Shown here: piece by piece, positions 62,919 to 64,000 of the stretch
Numbering within the stretch: the stretch's first letter is position 1
Layout of the letters: every line of letters starts with the position of its first letter
Source of the DNA: Paraburkholderia bryophila
Lineage (GTDB): Bacteria > Pseudomonadota > Gammaproteobacteria > Burkholderiales > Burkholderiaceae
Assembly: GCF_013409255.1 (NCBI RefSeq)
Contig: NZ_JACCAS010000002.1
Span: 3,028,001-3,092,000 of the forward strand
DNA length: 64,000 nt
Direction of reading: 5' to 3'
The notes under the pieces: generated by a model
What the model saw: the letters and a program-made list of their open reading frames with translations, nothing else
What the model was told of the DNA's origin: nothing
Database searches by the model: none
Made by a program: the position numbers and the translations under genes

Positions 62919-64000
62919 ATGAAAAGACTTCTTGTAGCAATGACGTGCGTGGCAAGCGTGACGGCAATCCTTGCCGTCTCCGCGTGCGGCGGCAACAGCC
63001 TGAATGCATCCAGCGCTGCACCGAAAGTGATTATCGACAGCGACTACAACACCCTGAGCGACGACGGCCAGCTTGGCGTCATGGCGGCGCAACTGCAGGC
63101 GCAAGGTTCGCTGAACGTGCTGGGCATTACGGTCGTGTCCGGCAATCAATGGTTGAAGCAGGGCGTTGCCGATGCGTTGAAATCGGTCGAGCGTCTGGGT
63201 GTCGAGAAACAGATCGGTGTGTATGCCGGCGCCAATTACGCGCTGTCGCACCACTTCGCGACCATTCAGGCCGAGCAGAAGCAATTCCCCGGTGGCGACG
63301 GCTATCTCGGCGCGTGGAATAACCCCGAGCCGAAATCGGACAGCGACCTCGTCGCGCCGCCGGACGGCTTTGCGACGCACACCAAAGTGCAGAGCAAAAG
63401 CGCGGTCGATTTCATTGTCGATTCGGTGAGGCAGAACCCGGGTGAAGTGACGATTCTGGCGATCGGCCCGCTGACCAATATCGCGCTGGCTACGCGGCAG
63501 CATCCCGAGATCGTGCCGTTGATCAAGCAGATCATCTACATGGGCGGTGCGATCGATGTGCCGGGTAATACCACGCCCACGGCGGAATTCAACTGGTGGT
63601 TCGATCCGGAAGCGGCGAAGGCCGTGTTGCATTTGCCGATCAAACAGGTGGTGATTCCGCTCGACGTGACGGACACCGTGAAGATGGACAAGGCGCTATA
63701 CGATCGTGTCGCGCATGATCCGACGAAGCAGACCATCATCACGCAGTTGTTCAAGACGTTGAACGGTTATGGTTTCGACGGCAAGAATGGCTTCGAGACG
63801 AACCCGAACTACACCACGAACATCTGGGACACGCTGACGCTCGCGTATCTGATGAATCCTTCGTTCGCCACGCAAACCGTGGATGAATGGGTGGATGTGG
63901 ATATGAGCTTCGGCGCTAATGACGGCAAGGCTACGGGTTATACGAGTTCGCCGCCGGCGGGCTTGCAGAAGATGACGGTCGTCAAGCGCTTCGACAATCC
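62919..64000 (+). CDS. Nucleoside hydrolase lipoprotein (3' end outside window)
   Basis: This inosine-uridine nucleoside hydrolase family protein would cleave the N-glycosidic bond of nucleosides. It has a lipoprotein signal with VSAC-G (C23). The N-terminal Asp cluster DSDYNTLSDD (40-49) is spaced two residues wider than the usual DxDxGxDD. A later ILAIGPLTNIALA and GGAIDVPGNTTPTAEFNWWF are typical of the family. AAGAGA precedes the ATG. The frame is open to the window end (360 codons). It belongs to the exported branch of the family. Confidence 0.85.
   Translation, partial: MKRLLVAMTCVASVTAILAVSACGGNSLNASSAAPKVIIDSDYNTLSDDGQLGVMAAQLQAQGSLNVLGITVVSGNQWLKQGVADALKSVERLGVEKQIGVYAGANYALSHHFATIQAEQKQFPGGDGYLGAWNNPEPKSDSDLVAPPDGFATHTKVQSKSAVDFIVDSVRQNPGEVTILAIGPLTNIALATRQHPEIVPLIKQIIYMGGAIDVPGNTTPTAEFNWWFDPEAAKAVLHLPIKQVVIPLDVTDTVKMDKALYDRVAHDPTKQTIITQLFKTLNGYGFDGKNGFETNPNYTTNIWDTLTLAYLMNPSFATQTVDEWVDVDMSFGANDGKATGYTSSPPAGLQKMTVVKRFDN

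Overview
The window is GC-rich, densely coded DNA from a Gram-negative betaproteobacterium, most likely Paraburkholderia or Burkholderia sensu lato. This rests on recognised protein families (Burkholderia-type trimeric porin, DotU/IcmF type VI secretion genes, MocR, GlxA and RpiR regulators, DHA2 efflux pump, Zur) and not on any database search. I see no rRNA, tRNA, IS element or CRISPR array. About 57 protein genes are supported.

Layout. 1-2.7 kb: end of a TRAP carboxylate-transporter operon (small-permease tail, dctM) and a porin. 2.8-5.7 kb: tautomerase, class II aldolase, urea transporter and a DUF1089 protein. 5.6-10.2 kb: a minus-strand catabolic operon (Baeyer-Villiger-type monooxygenase, SDR, ferritin-like metal-dependent hydrolase, epoxide-hydrolase-like alpha/beta hydrolase) with a perfect inverted repeat in its upstream region. 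10.2-16.7 kb: SsuA-like binding protein, MerR regulator, a probable secreted zinc protease, GNAT acetyltransferase, small exported protein, RpiR regulator and EamA exporter. 16.8-25.5 kb: a MocR regulator divergent from the exporter, TAXI binding protein, zinc-ribbon membrane protein, MFS pump with divergent TetR, orphan response regulator, Zur and GST. 25.7-28.4 kb: a NERD-nuclease/helicase tail-to-tail with a phosphoribosyltransferase-HAD fusion. 28.6-32.1 kb: exported sulfite-oxidase-fold protein, hybrid histidine kinase and a BetR-domain response regulator preceded by a perfect 27-bp palindrome. 32.4-34.2 kb: a hipBA toxin-antitoxin module whose promoter lies inside a 26-bp tandem operator array. 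34.3-38.6 kb: Cys-rich exported protein, RCK potassium channel, ornithine-cyclodeaminase-family reductase and zwf.

38.7-62.7 kb is a nearly complete type VI secretion locus. tssL-tssK-tssJ lie on the minus strand. A divergent plus-strand operon follows, with a TPR lipoprotein, tssB, tssC, hcp, tssE, tssF, tssG, clpV and tssA. A three-gene module (GlxA-type regulator, ABM monooxygenase, DUF488) is inserted next. Then come a BON/OmpA protein, tagF and tssM on the minus strand, the M15 peptidase tagX, and a divergent Cys-rich bitopic protein. VgrG, PAAR and recognisable effectors are absent. The short TssL has no peptidoglycan-binding domain, so the BON/OmpA protein may supply anchoring in trans. 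The window ends inside a nucleoside-hydrolase lipoprotein gene.

The strongest candidates for new biology are the HipB operator array, the sensor module at 28.6-32.1 kb, the cell-wall accessory set of the T6SS, and the NERD-helicase/PRTase-HAD pair.
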